The translations under genes were made by a program, and so were the position numbers. The notes beneath the pieces were generated by a model. That model had not been told where the DNA came from. It ran no database searches and saw nothing but the letters and a program-made list of their open reading frames with translations. Positions 1 to 6,735 of a DNA stretch of 24,996 bases are shown in pieces (position 1 is the first letter of the stretch; the number at the start of each line of letters is the position of its first letter). The DNA is from UBA4823 sp034436035 (GTDB taxonomy: Bacteria > Chloroflexota > Anaerolineae > Anaerolineales > UBA4823), in contig DAOTVW010000095.1 of NCBI GenBank assembly GCA_034436035.1, positions 1-24,996 on the forward strand, given 5' to 3'.

Positions 1-404
1 GCGTAATCGACATCAATCACTGCGCTGATTGGTCTGGTATCATAGGTTTCATACCAATCGGCTTTGTCGCCATAGACATACTTCCGTACTTCATCCAATG
101 GATGGAGGGCTTTGAGTGCGTTCACTCCTCCAAGGTGAGCACAGGCGCCTAACGCGACGACAATGGCAGCTTGTTCGCGAATTTTCTTTAATCGCGGTTC
201 ATCACTCGCTCTGGTGCAAGAACCTTCCACAAAAGCAATTTGGTAATCTTCACCTTTTTCGGTCATCGCTTCCCGGAATTGGACGATTTCCACCACATTT
301 AATAATTCTGGGTGGTCCTGAAGCGAATCAACCACGGTGAGCTGGCAACCTTCGCAGCTTGTGAAATCAAAAAAAGCGATTTTTGGTTTACCGTTGCTGC
401 TCAT
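1..404 (-). CDS. hydD: NiFe hydrogenase delta (small) subunit, HydD-like, partial
   Basis: Electron-transfer small subunit of a cytosolic group 3b NAD(P)-linked [NiFe] hydrogenase. Only the first 134 codons are present; the 3' end runs off the window edge. The translation starts MSSNGKPKIAFFDFTSCEGC, and C17 and C20 (TSCEGCQL) are the typical first ligands of the proximal [4Fe-4S] cluster. Further family signatures are VEGSCT and LGACAHLGGVN. The start ATG overlaps the hydG stop in an ATGA junction (401-404), so the two are translationally coupled. The family is homologous to the 20-kDa NuoB/PSST subunit of complex I, but the neighbouring hydB and hydG point to a soluble hydrogenase. The catalytic NiFe subunit (hydA) should follow outside the window. 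The family call is firm; the subgroup rests on gene order. Confidence 0.9.
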   Translation of the reverse strand, partial: MSSNGKPKIAFFDFTSCEGCQLTVVDSLQDHPELLNVVEIVQFREAMTEKGEDYQIAFVEGSCTRASDEPRLKKIREQAAIVVALGACAHLGGVNALKALHPLDEVRKYVYGDKADWYETYDTRPISAVIDVDY

Positions 405-1270
405 AATGCCTCCTCCAGCCCCTTAATTTCTTTATAGGGGAATACCGGGCCAGATTGGCAAGCATAAACATTATTGATTTGACAATGTCCACACTTACCT
501 ACGCCGCATTTCATCTTTCTTTCTAGAGAAAGATAGATATTACCTTCAGAAATACCCTTGCCAAAAAACTCCATCAGAACAAAGCGGTACATTACTGGTG
601 GCCCGCAAGTGATGGCAACCGTGTTGCGCGGATAAATTGAGACATATTTGAATAAGGTAGTGATCACACCCACATTACCCGTCCAAGTTTCATCACCACG
701 ATCCACCGTCAGCATGAGTTCAACATCATCCCGCTCGCTCCATGCCTTTAATTCATCTTTGAAAAGTAATTCACCTGGATTTCGTGCACCATATAAAATG
801 ATCACTCTTCCATATAGGTTTCTTTCGTCCAAAACTTGGTTGATCAAGGAGCGCAAGGGTGCTAATCCTAAACCGCCGGGGGCAAACAAAATATCTTTCC
901 CGCGAAAGTTTTCATACGGGAATCCCCGTCCGAACGGTCCGCGCAAACCAACTTTATCACCCACTTTCAAATTGTGCAGTGCAGTGGTGACATCGCCCAC
1001 CTTGCGAACACACAATTCAAATGTGCCGTTGCTGCGGCTGGGTGAACTGCTAATGCTGATCGGCGCTTCCCCAATACCAAAAACGGATACTTCCATAAAT
1101 TGACCGGGGCGATGACCTAAAGAACGCCCTTTCGGCAATTGAATTGTAAAAACTTTTTCCAGGGCGGTCAGCGGTCGAATGTCAATAATGGTTCCCATTT
1201 CCGGAGCGTAGATATCACGATCCGTACTCGTTACAGTTTTTGTTTGTGGATAACTAGCTATGGCTACCAT
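401..1270 (-). CDS. hydG: NiFe hydrogenase gamma subunit, FAD/NAD(P)-binding (HydG-like)
   Basis: Flavoprotein diaphorase subunit that passes electrons between NAD(P)H and the iron-sulfur chain of the hydrogenase. 289 aa, usual for the family. It has an N-terminal ferredoxin-reductase-type FAD domain (about 25-120, with RPGQF and ISISSSPSR as flavin-binding elements), an NAD(P)-binding domain (about 125-245, with GGLGLAPLRS and CGPPVM), and a C-terminal [2Fe-2S] site with C255, C260, C263 and C271 in the C-x4-C-x2-C-x7-C spacing known from PyrK/HydG proteins. The start is an ATG preceded by GGGAG about 9 nt upstream, two bases after the hydB stop. The next gene overlaps it by ATGA. By domain alone it could be a dihydroorotate dehydrogenase electron-transfer subunit, but hydB and hydD on either side exclude that. 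Confidence 0.93.
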   Translation of the reverse strand: MVAIASYPQTKTVTSTDRDIYAPEMGTIIDIRPLTALEKVFTIQLPKGRSLGHRPGQFMEVSVFGIGEAPISISSSPSRSNGTFELCVRKVGDVTTALHNLKVGDKVGLRGPFGRGFPYENFRGKDILFAPGGLGLAPLRSLINQVLDERNLYGRVIILYGARNPGELLFKDELKAWSERDDVELMLTVDRGDETWTGNVGVITTLFKYVSIYPRNTVAITCGPPVMYRFVLMEFFGKGISEGNIYLSLERKMKCGVGKCGHCQINNVYACQSGPVFPYKEIKGLEEAL

Positions 1271-1272
1271 GG

Positions 1273-2316
1273 TTAATGACTCCCAGCTTCTTGTTGTCGG
1301 TAAAGCTCATTAAATGTACTCACCGGCGTAATATCAACTAGGCAGGCTCGCGCACAGCGTCCACACCCAACACAACCAAGGTGCTTATGGGCATCGAGAA
1401 TATATTTTCCTTTACGCATAAAGCGATGCCGTTGGCGTAAGGCTCGGCTAGCGCGGAAATTATGACCACCTGCCACAGTGGCAAAATCATCCAACTGGCA
1501 TGAGTCCCAATTTCTTACCCGTTGTCCTGTCACCAAATCCAGTTCTACTTCGTCTTTTACATCGAAGCAAAAACAAGTCGGACAGACATTGGTGCAGGAA
1601 CCACAAGCTAAACAGCGATTGCCTAGCTCTTCCCACAATGGGCTCTTCATACTCAATTCCATTATTGAGGAAAGTTCACTGACATCAAAATCTAAACGGT
1701 AAGAAAACTTTGGCCATTTGGCGCTGATCACTGCATTTAACTTTTGGATTTCCTCCTTTGTTGCAGTTGTCGAAGAGGAATATTTTTGCAGCAATTCGGC
1801 GCCTGCCTGGGTACCTACATCAACTGCATAGGCATCGCCTAAATCGGTAAGGTGAAGGTCATAACCTTCGTCGGCTGTCAGAGTGCCCATGTCTTTGCAG
1901 AAAGAATGTTCATCGCACGGGGCTAAACACTCAATGCTGATGATCAGTGTCTTCTTGCGCCGCTCCATATAGTGGATATCATACTGCCCACTTGAAAATA
2001 CCGTGTCGAGCAATTGGATAGCATGTAAATCACAGGTATGGACCCCGAGAATTACAGTAGGCGGTGTCTCGGGTGGGTCTTCGATCACGCCACCATTAAC
2101 GCGCGTAAATTTGAAAAGGGTCTCCTTGGTTGGAAGGAGCCACTTTTTCGGTGGCAAAATCGTTGTAGGATATCCCATTTGCAATTCACTTGGGTCATGA
2201 ATTTCTTCAAAGGAATATCCAATATCATGAGGCACCGGTCCAACTACACGATAGTCTGGCAGCAGACGGGCTACAAAATCTTGAAAAGCTGTTTTTGAAA
2301 GTATTGTAAGGCTCAC
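1273..2316 (-). CDS. hydB: NiFe hydrogenase beta subunit, 4Fe-4S dicluster (HydB-like)
   Basis: Iron-sulfur electron-transfer subunit of the group 3b (sulf)hydrogenase; it links HydG to the small subunit. I choose the GTG at 2316 (347 aa): it has a GAGGAG SD 6 nt upstream and lies about 50 nt behind a good promoter. The upstream in-frame ATG at 2358 would add 14 residues but has no SD and only about 8 nt of leader. Counting from GTG, a ferredoxin-like pair of [4Fe-4S] motifs occupies C235-C238-C241-C245 and C315-C318-C321-C325. A further cysteine-rich stretch (IECLAPCDEHSFC, plus GVHTCD) lies in the N-terminal half and is typical of HydB homologues. First gene of hydB-hydG-hydD, separated from hydG by only two bases. 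Confidence 0.9.
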   Translation of the reverse strand: MSLTILSKTAFQDFVARLLPDYRVVGPVPHDIGYSFEEIHDPSELQMGYPTTILPPKKWLLPTKETLFKFTRVNGGVIEDPPETPPTVILGVHTCDLHAIQLLDTVFSSGQYDIHYMERRKKTLIISIECLAPCDEHSFCKDMGTLTADEGYDLHLTDLGDAYAVDVGTQAGAELLQKYSSSTTATKEEIQKLNAVISAKWPKFSYRLDFDVSELSSIMELSMKSPLWEELGNRCLACGSCTNVCPTCFCFDVKDEVELDLVTGQRVRNWDSCQLDDFATVAGGHNFRASRALRQRHRFMRKGKYILDAHKHLGCVGCGRCARACLVDITPVSTFNELYRQQEAGSH

Positions 2317-2373
2317 ATTCTGCTCCTCTGTCGTAAGGGAATAATACAAGGGAGCCATATTAGCTCAAATATC

Positions 2374-2402
2374 AATATACCTGTATCTAAATAAACTGAC
2401 TA
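2374..2402 (-). promoter_or_regulatory. Putative sigma70-type promoter of the hydrogenase operon
   Basis: Reading the minus strand, a -35 TAGTCA (plus-strand 2397-2402, 4 of 6 matches to TTGACA) and a -10 TATATT (2374-2379, 5 of 6) are separated by exactly 17 bp. The predicted start near 2366 gives a leader of about 50 nt to the GTG at 2316. Two short palindromes lie immediately upstream. Prediction from sequence only. Confidence 0.5.
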
Positions 2403-2407
2403 GTGAG

Positions 2408-2435
2408 TTTTGTCACACAAAAAAGTACCTTTTTT
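2408..2435. promoter_or_regulatory. Two overlapping palindromes between divergent promoters
   Basis: TTTTGTCACACAAAA (2408-2422) is a perfect 6+6 bp inverted repeat around CAC. It overlaps AAAAAAGTACCTTTTTT (2419-2435), a perfect 7+7 bp inverted repeat around TAC. They start 6 bp upstream of the hydB -35 box and end 21 bp upstream of the usp -35 box, a good place for a regulator acting on the hydrogenase operon. The first resembles no exact consensus I can name; Rex sites (TTGTGAA-N4-TTCACAA) are only loosely similar. The A and T runs make chance palindromes more likely than in mixed sequence. Confidence 0.35.
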
Positions 2436-2456
2436 CCAAGATAAAAATAAAACCTG

Positions 2457-2485
2457 TTGCATTTTCCCCTATTTTTTGTTATAGT
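2457..2485 (+). promoter_or_regulatory. Putative sigma70-type promoter of the usp gene
   Basis: A -35 TTGCAT (2457-2462) and a -10 TATAGT (2480-2485, 5 of 6 matches to TATAAT) are separated by 17 bp. The predicted start near 2492 leaves a leader of about 70 nt before the ATG at 2565. Divergent from the hydrogenase promoter. Confidence 0.5.
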
Positions 2486-2564
2486 AATAGTAGATAGGTA
2501 GTATTCAAATCCTGCCAACAAGCCTCAACCAAATCAGCCAGATTTCTAAGAAAGGAGGTTGGCG

Positions 2565-3464
2565 ATGGGTGAGAGTGTAGGCGTTAATACCTGGAATATC
2601 TTACTGGGGGATGATGGATCCGAACATGCGTATGCTGCAGCGAAATTAATCTGTGATTTAGATCTACCAACTGAAAGCCATGTCTCCGCTCTGGCAGTTT
2701 TCCCACCGACTCAAATCAATCATTATCCATCACTAAAAGAACAACTAGAGATCTCCTGTCAACAATTACAAGCACGCGGTGTGCGCGTCGATTCAGAAAT
2801 CAAAACCGGCGATGCCGCAGAGACCATCCTGGATTTTGCTGAAAGGAATAAAATCAATCTGATCGTGTTAGGCGCAGTAGGATTGCGGGCAACTTTCGGA
2901 ATCTTTTTGGGTGGTGTCGCCCAAAAAATTGTCGAATATGGGAATTGCCCTGTATTAATCGTCAGGGCACCTTATGAAGGGTTGCACCATATCCTTGTGG
3001 CAAATGATGGCTCCACAGCCGGATGGAACGCTATTAATTATCTGGCACAATTTCCCATACCACATCATACCCGTATCACGGTTATCCATGTCATGCCGCC
3101 CTGGTATCCAGAGGATTTTGCCACCGCTGCGTGGGGGATGGGCAGTGCGCCTTTACCACCCATACCTCCGCGCCGCCCCGCTGAAGGCGAAAAAAGTGAG
3201 GAAGAAATCCAAGCGGAGGAATTGCTAGAGAAATCCGTCAATATCCTCCGTGATAGTGGATTTAAAGCTCAGACAGCATTAAAACGCGGTGATGCTGCCA
3301 CTGAAATCTTACAATTTGCAAAAGAGAAACAGGTCGATTTAATTGTCGCTGGTTCGCGTGGATTGAGCCGTGTCTCCGCCTGGTTACTGGGAAGTGTCTC
3401 CCGAAAATTAATTCACTATGCAAAGTGCTCTGTGTTAGTTGTCCGCCAACCAACCATGTCTTAG
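2565..3464 (+). CDS. Tandem universal stress protein (two UspA domains)
   Basis: Cytoplasmic stress-response nucleotide-binding protein with two UspA domains in one 299-aa chain. Domain 1 spans about residues 8-138 and domain 2 about 143-298; each starts with a beta-strand plus acidic loop (ILLGDDGS, ILVANDGS) and ends with CPVLIVR or CSVLVVR. The ATP-binding signature G-x2-G-x9-G-S is complete in domain 2 (GSRG...LLGS). In domain 1 the last Ser/Thr is Val (GAVG...LGGV), so nucleotide binding may be limited to domain 2. A Pro-rich insertion (PPIPPRRPAEGEKSEEE) interrupts domain 2. Start: ATG with AGGAGGT just upstream; a TTG two codons earlier lies inside that SD and is rejected. Divergent from the hydrogenase operon, probably cotranscribed with the following membrane protein. 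Confidence 0.9.
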   Translation: MGESVGVNTWNILLGDDGSEHAYAAAKLICDLDLPTESHVSALAVFPPTQINHYPSLKEQLEISCQQLQARGVRVDSEIKTGDAAETILDFAERNKINLIVLGAVGLRATFGIFLGGVAQKIVEYGNCPVLIVRAPYEGLHHILVANDGSTAGWNAINYLAQFPIPHHTRITVIHVMPPWYPEDFATAAWGMGSAPLPPIPPRRPAEGEKSEEEIQAEELLEKSVNILRDSGFKAQTALKRGDAATEILQFAKEKQVDLIVAGSRGLSRVSAWLLGSVSRKLIHYAKCSVLVVRQPTMS

Positions 3465-3467
3465 GAG

Positions 3468-3545
3468 GTGATACTTAAGCTTTTCGAAGAACTCAAAAAT
3501 AGATTTTTCCCATATCGGGAAACATTCCATGAAATGAGGAGGTGA
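3468..3545 (+). CDS. Possible 25-codon ORF bridging usp and the next gene
   Basis: The reading frame of usp stays open after its TAG (3462-3464) for 26 sense codons and closes at TGA 3543-3545, inside the SD (AGGAGGTGA) of the following gene. It can start at GTG 3468, which lies within an AGGAGGTG that itself looks like an SD with no good start codon behind it. The peptide would be basic and aromatic (it includes KLFEELKNRFFPYRE). It could be a coupling ORF, a stop-readthrough tail of the Usp, a decayed gene, or chance. I recognise no family. Confidence 0.2.
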   Translation: MILKLFEELKNRFFPYRETFHEMRR

Positions 3546-3548
3546 ACG

Positions 3549-4100
3549 ATGATTGTTGCAAAACAAATCGCAGATCTCATTACCTTTACTCGCTTGGGGA
3601 TTGCCATTTTCATGGTCTGGCTGGGCGTTAGCCATGGAAGCGATGCATTAGCCCTCGTTATTTGGTTAATGTTAACCGATTGGGTTGGCGATTTTTTGGA
3701 TGGGAATCTGGCTCGCCGTAGTAGCCGCCAGTACCACACCTGGATCGGCGATCATGATTTACTCGTCGATATGTCCGTAGCAGCCGGGTTATTGATTTAT
3801 CTGGTTGCTGCCCATCTCTTGAATCCTTGGATAGGATGGATCTATCTGGTTATCTGGAGTGTTTTATTTTTATGGATCGGTATCCCGTTCTCTTTAGGCA
3901 ACCTTTTTCAAGCACCCGTCTACGGTTATTTTCTCTGGATAGTACTGACCATAGCTCCTAAACAGGGGATATGGTTAATTGTATGGATTGTGACCGTAGT
4001 AGTCATCACCTGGCCTAAATTCCCACGCACAGTGGTACCGAATTTTCTTTTAGGATTTCGCGAGGTCCATCTTCCGCCAAAGAGAGACCGTCAAAAATAA
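3549..4100 (+). CDS. CDP-alcohol phosphatidyltransferase-like membrane protein
   Basis: Integral membrane protein of 183 aa resembling enzymes that transfer a phosphatidyl group from CDP-diacylglycerol to an alcohol such as glycerol phosphate or inositol phosphate. The CDP-alcohol phosphotransferase signature is visible: D48, D51-G52, A55-R56, D70 and D74 give D-x2-D-G-x2-A-R ... D-x3-D. The glycine normally four residues before the third Asp is one position late (G67 instead of 66), so the motif is slightly irregular while all four metal-binding Asp are kept. Several hydrophobic segments (about 9-29, 32-47, 72-90, 94-112, 116-136, 138-155) fit a multi-pass protein. Strong AGGAGGTGA SD before the ATG. 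Substrate cannot be told from sequence; a strong terminator follows. Confidence 0.75.
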   Translation: MIVAKQIADLITFTRLGIAIFMVWLGVSHGSDALALVIWLMLTDWVGDFLDGNLARRSSRQYHTWIGDHDLLVDMSVAAGLLIYLVAAHLLNPWIGWIYLVIWSVLFLWIGIPFSLGNLFQAPVYGYFLWIVLTIAPKQGIWLIVWIVTVVVITWPKFPRTVVPNFLLGFREVHLPPKRDRQK

Positions 4101-4101
4101 A

Positions 4102-4152
4102 TATACCCCCCTCCCGAATGGTCAAAGATGTAGGGAGGGGGTAATTTTTTAT
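4102..4152 (+). terminator. Rho-independent terminator after the usp unit
   Basis: Just after the stop, a stem with a C-run arm (CCCCCTCCC) and a matching G-run arm (GGGAGGGGG) encloses a loop of about 18 nt and is followed by TAATTTTTTATT. The stem is very GC-rich and the T-run is present, so termination on the plus strand is likely. Confidence 0.8.
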
Positions 4153-4173
4153 TCTTTCGAATATGAGACATGT

Positions 4174-4620
4174 TTAGGAATTGAGACGCGGAGTAACGCG
4201 GATTTTTTGGTGAAATAATATTAGGAAATTGGGACGCGGATGGTCGCGGAAGAACGCGGATTTTTTGGTGAATGAATGTTAAGAAATTGGGACGCGGATG
4301 GTCGCGGAAAAACGCGGATTTTTTGGTAAAGTATATTTTGGAAATTGGGACGCGGATGGTCGCGGAGGAACGCGGATTTTTTGGTGAATGAATATTAGGA
4401 AATTGGGACGCGGATTCACGCGGAAGAACGCGGATTTCTTGTTAAATGAATATTTAGGAATCAGGACGCAGATGAAGGCGGAAAAACGCGGATTTCTTGG
4501 TAAATGAATGTTAAGAAATTGGGACGCGGATTCACGCGGAAGAATGCGGATTTTTTGGTGAATGAATGTTAAGAAATTGGGACGCGGATGAACGCAGAGG
4601 AACGCGGATTTCTTTTTACT
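4174..4620. repeat. Eight-unit 58-bp tandem repeat array with CGCGGA triplets
   Basis: Units start at 4174, 4221, 4279, 4337, 4395, 4453, 4511 and 4569. The middle six are each exactly 58 bp; the first is 47 bp (one internal block missing) and the last fades out near 4620. Typical order: TTAAGAAATTGGGA, then three CGCGGA motifs exactly 10 bp apart, then ATTTTTTGGTGAATGAAT. Differences among units are mostly point changes near the motifs (CGCAGA, GGCGGA, TGCGGA) and in the linkers (GGT, TCA, GAA). The plus strand is strongly purine-rich. 58 is not a multiple of 3 and no protein-coding frame crosses the array. It lies between a terminator and an unrelated gene. Not CRISPR: there are no unique spacers. 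Confidence 0.95.
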
Positions 4621-4847
4621 TATTCACCTTTTTAGAAACCGAGTATTGGGTGTAGATTTCGAATTATGATCTTTTTCGCATGCATATATTTCCAATTCGC
4701 TAGTAAAGAATAGTATCCACCCATTCATTTCATGGAGGTTAATGTATTCTCATCTTTCAACATTGTAAGGTCTCATATCTAATTCTGTGGTATAAATTAC
4801 CCCTCGAAGCAAATCTTGATTATCAGGTATTCAATAGGAAAGTAATT
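4621..4847. other. AT-rich intergenic stretch, no gene seen
   Basis: With the repeat array this completes a gene-free stretch of about 750 bp after position 4100. It is AT-rich and has no convincing ORF or RNA gene. TATAAA near 4790 could be a -10 box for the next gene, but no -35 lies at normal spacing. Confidence 0.5.
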
Positions 4848-5675
4848 TTGTTTAATCGTATTCGTTCTATCCTTCAAACTAATGTATCAGTAGAAATTAA
4901 TAACCAAATCACCCAACTCGACCAGTGCCAGTCGATCACCATCCTTTCCGCCAATCTATGCCACACTTGGCCCAAACGTAATTTCCCCTTCGAGCGCCTG
5001 CAAAAGTTTGTTGAACTGGTCAAAGAGAAACAAGCCGATATTTTACTTTTGCAGGAAGTAATGCACACCGATACAAGTCAGGTGCATGGCTGGTTAGCCG
5101 ATCAGCTACAAATGAATGTTGCCTACGCCCGCACTAACGGAGACCGGCAATGGCTCCATTTTGAAGAGGGAGTAGCGGTACTCAGTCGTTTTCCCATCCT
5201 GCACAGCGAACAAAAATTTTTAAAATCAGCCTTTCACCCCTTTGTTCACCGTCAGGCATTAGCTGCTCAAATCGCCACCCCATGCGGAAAGATTCTGGCA
5301 ATATCTACTCATCTCAGTATCACACCTTGGCAAAACCGCCATCAGATCGAACAAATTCAATCTTGGATTGAGGGACAAGATCACAGCACAATCCTTGGTG
5401 GAGATTTCAACGCAGCAGAACACACTCACCGTATCGCACGGATACAACGGATATGGATTGACACCCTGCGGAATATAAACCCGACGTTCTCTCATCCATT
5501 TACCCATTCCCTTAACCTTCCCTTCCGAAAAAAAATTCAGCAGAGGTTGGACTATATCTTTCTTATCCAACGCGAACCGAAATGGGCAATCCTCGCCTCG
5601 GGTATTGACCGAGCGTATCATTTTTCTGATCATCTAGCAGTTTGGGCTCAATTAGCCCCAATCACCAGCGGATAA
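4848..5675 (+). CDS. Endonuclease/exonuclease/phosphatase-family hydrolase
   Basis: Metal-dependent phosphoesterase of the EEP (DNase I/ExoIII-like) fold, 275 aa. Visible motifs in order: ITILSANLCHTW (first strand with the metal-coordinating Asn), ILLLQEVM (catalytic Glu), STHLS, GGDFNA (Asp and Asn of the active site), RLDYIF, and FSDHLAVWAQL (the C-terminal SDH). All key residues of the fold are present, so it should be active, but the substrate (nucleic acid, phospholipid headgroup or sugar phosphate) cannot be inferred. The start is a TTG with AGGA about 8 nt upstream; no in-frame ATG or GTG precedes the domain. The first 30 residues are not part of the domain. It stands alone and faces the flavoprotein gene across a shared terminator. 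Confidence 0.82.
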   Translation: MFNRIRSILQTNVSVEINNQITQLDQCQSITILSANLCHTWPKRNFPFERLQKFVELVKEKQADILLLQEVMHTDTSQVHGWLADQLQMNVAYARTNGDRQWLHFEEGVAVLSRFPILHSEQKFLKSAFHPFVHRQALAAQIATPCGKILAISTHLSITPWQNRHQIEQIQSWIEGQDHSTILGGDFNAAEHTHRIARIQRIWIDTLRNINPTFSHPFTHSLNLPFRKKIQQRLDYIFLIQREPKWAILASGIDRAYHFSDHLAVWAQLAPITSG

Positions 5676-5711
5676 TTGGGTAAACCTTTTTTAGTAACGC
5701 AATCCTTATAT

Positions 5712-5741
5712 AAAAAAGGCTGCTCGAAAGCAGCCTTTTTT
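5712..5741. terminator. Bidirectional terminator between convergent genes
   Basis: A perfect 13-bp stem, AAAAAAGGCTGCT (5712-5724) with AGCAGCCTTTTTT (5729-5741), encloses the loop CGAA. It ends in a T-run on both strands, so it can stop transcription of the EEP gene (plus) and of the flavoprotein gene (minus). Confidence 0.93.
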
Positions 5742-5754
5742 ATTCGTTTAACTT

Positions 5755-6660
5755 TTACAATTGAGGCAGCAAGTATTCATATGCGCTTAATGCAGCTTTA
5801 GCACCCTCCCCTACTGCAATGAGCACTTGTTCTGCAAAAATATCCGTTACATCTCCGGCAGCAAAAATACCTGTGACGTTGGTACGGCAAAAGCAATCCA
5901 CACAAATCCGCCCCTGATCATCTAATGCTACCAAGCCTTCAACCATCTGGGAATTGGGAATTAATCCCATTTCAACAAAAGTCCCCTCTACATCCAATTC
6001 TTCAATTTTTCCGCTCGGACTTTTTACCACTAATTTATCTGCAAAGCGATCCCCTTTGACCTCTAGTACTTGATAATCCTGCAAAATATGGACATTCTCA
6101 GAGCGTTGCAGCTTTTGGCCAAGGGTAGTCCCTAATGATTTTGCGGAAAGACCCACCAGCGTCACATGTTGGGCAACAGTGGCTAACTCGGCTGCTGAGC
6201 GCAAAGCGAGATCTCCATCTCCAATAACTGCGGTTTTACGTTCAATAAATAACGGAGCATAACTCAAAGCGGAGTAACACAATCCACGCATGAGAAACTC
6301 TTTCTCACCGGGCACGCCTATCCGCTTTTGTTTCGTGCCGCTGGCGATAATAACCGCTTTAGCGGTTAGTTCTCCTCCCCCTTTGGTGATGACCGTAAAG
6401 ATATCACCTCGCTTTTCCACCTTCTCGACCGCTTCCATGTGGCGAGCAAAGCTCAAATATTCTAATTCGCTCTTGAACTTGTTGACTACTTCTAAGCCCT
6501 TAATGACCTGGTATTCTTCCACCCAGGGTAACTCCAACCGCCACATCGTTTTTCCGCCCAAATCTTTCGATACCAGCAAGGCATTTAAACGCTTGCGAAT
6601 GGCATAAATCATTGCCGTCAGTCCAGCTGGACCTCCTCCGACGATAATTAAATCATACAT
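5755..6660 (-). CDS. Thioredoxin reductase-like FAD/NAD(P) oxidoreductase without CxxC
   Basis: Soluble two-dinucleotide-domain flavoprotein of 301 aa, the length of low-Mr thioredoxin reductases. FAD site: IVGGGPAGL (7-14) and the C-terminal FAAGDVTD. NADPH domain: a GxGxxA-like loop, IGDGDLAL (146-153), within about residues 112-240. The usual redox-active CATC is here C128-Y-S-A131, so the second cysteine is Ala and no disulfide can form; C253, C256 and C258 near the C-terminus do not replace it by position. It is therefore probably not a true TrxB; ferredoxin/flavodoxin-NAD(P) reductase-like or unknown flavin chemistry are alternatives. ATG start with GGAGG 8 nt upstream. It follows malic enzyme by 75 bp on the same strand, probably cotranscribed. 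Confidence 0.85.
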   Translation of the reverse strand: MYDLIIVGGGPAGLTAMIYAIRKRLNALLVSKDLGGKTMWRLELPWVEEYQVIKGLEVVNKFKSELEYLSFARHMEAVEKVEKRGDIFTVITKGGGELTAKAVIIASGTKQKRIGVPGEKEFLMRGLCYSALSYAPLFIERKTAVIGDGDLALRSAAELATVAQHVTLVGLSAKSLGTTLGQKLQRSENVHILQDYQVLEVKGDRFADKLVVKSPSGKIEELDVEGTFVEMGLIPNSQMVEGLVALDDQGRICVDCFCRTNVTGIFAAGDVTDIFAEQVLIAVGEGAKAALSAYEYLLPQL

Positions 6661-6735
6661 AATCTAATCCTCCGTAAGATACTTAGTTGAGCTTGATCCA
6701 ATTCTTATCCATATTATCACCGATACGCCCACAAA

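Noticed and set aside
648..1103. 151-codon ORF antisense to hydG
   Set aside because: It is the complementary shadow of a well-supported gene, with low-complexity composition and no SD.
4174..4620. CRISPR array
   Set aside because: The repeated unit is 58 bp with near-identical linkers; there are no unique spacers of constant length and no cas genes.
5755..6660. Missing E3 (lipoamide dehydrogenase) of the dehydrogenase complex
   Set aside because: At 301 aa it lacks the C-terminal dimerisation domain and the CxxxxC active site of E3 proteins; it is a short TrxR-type flavoprotein.
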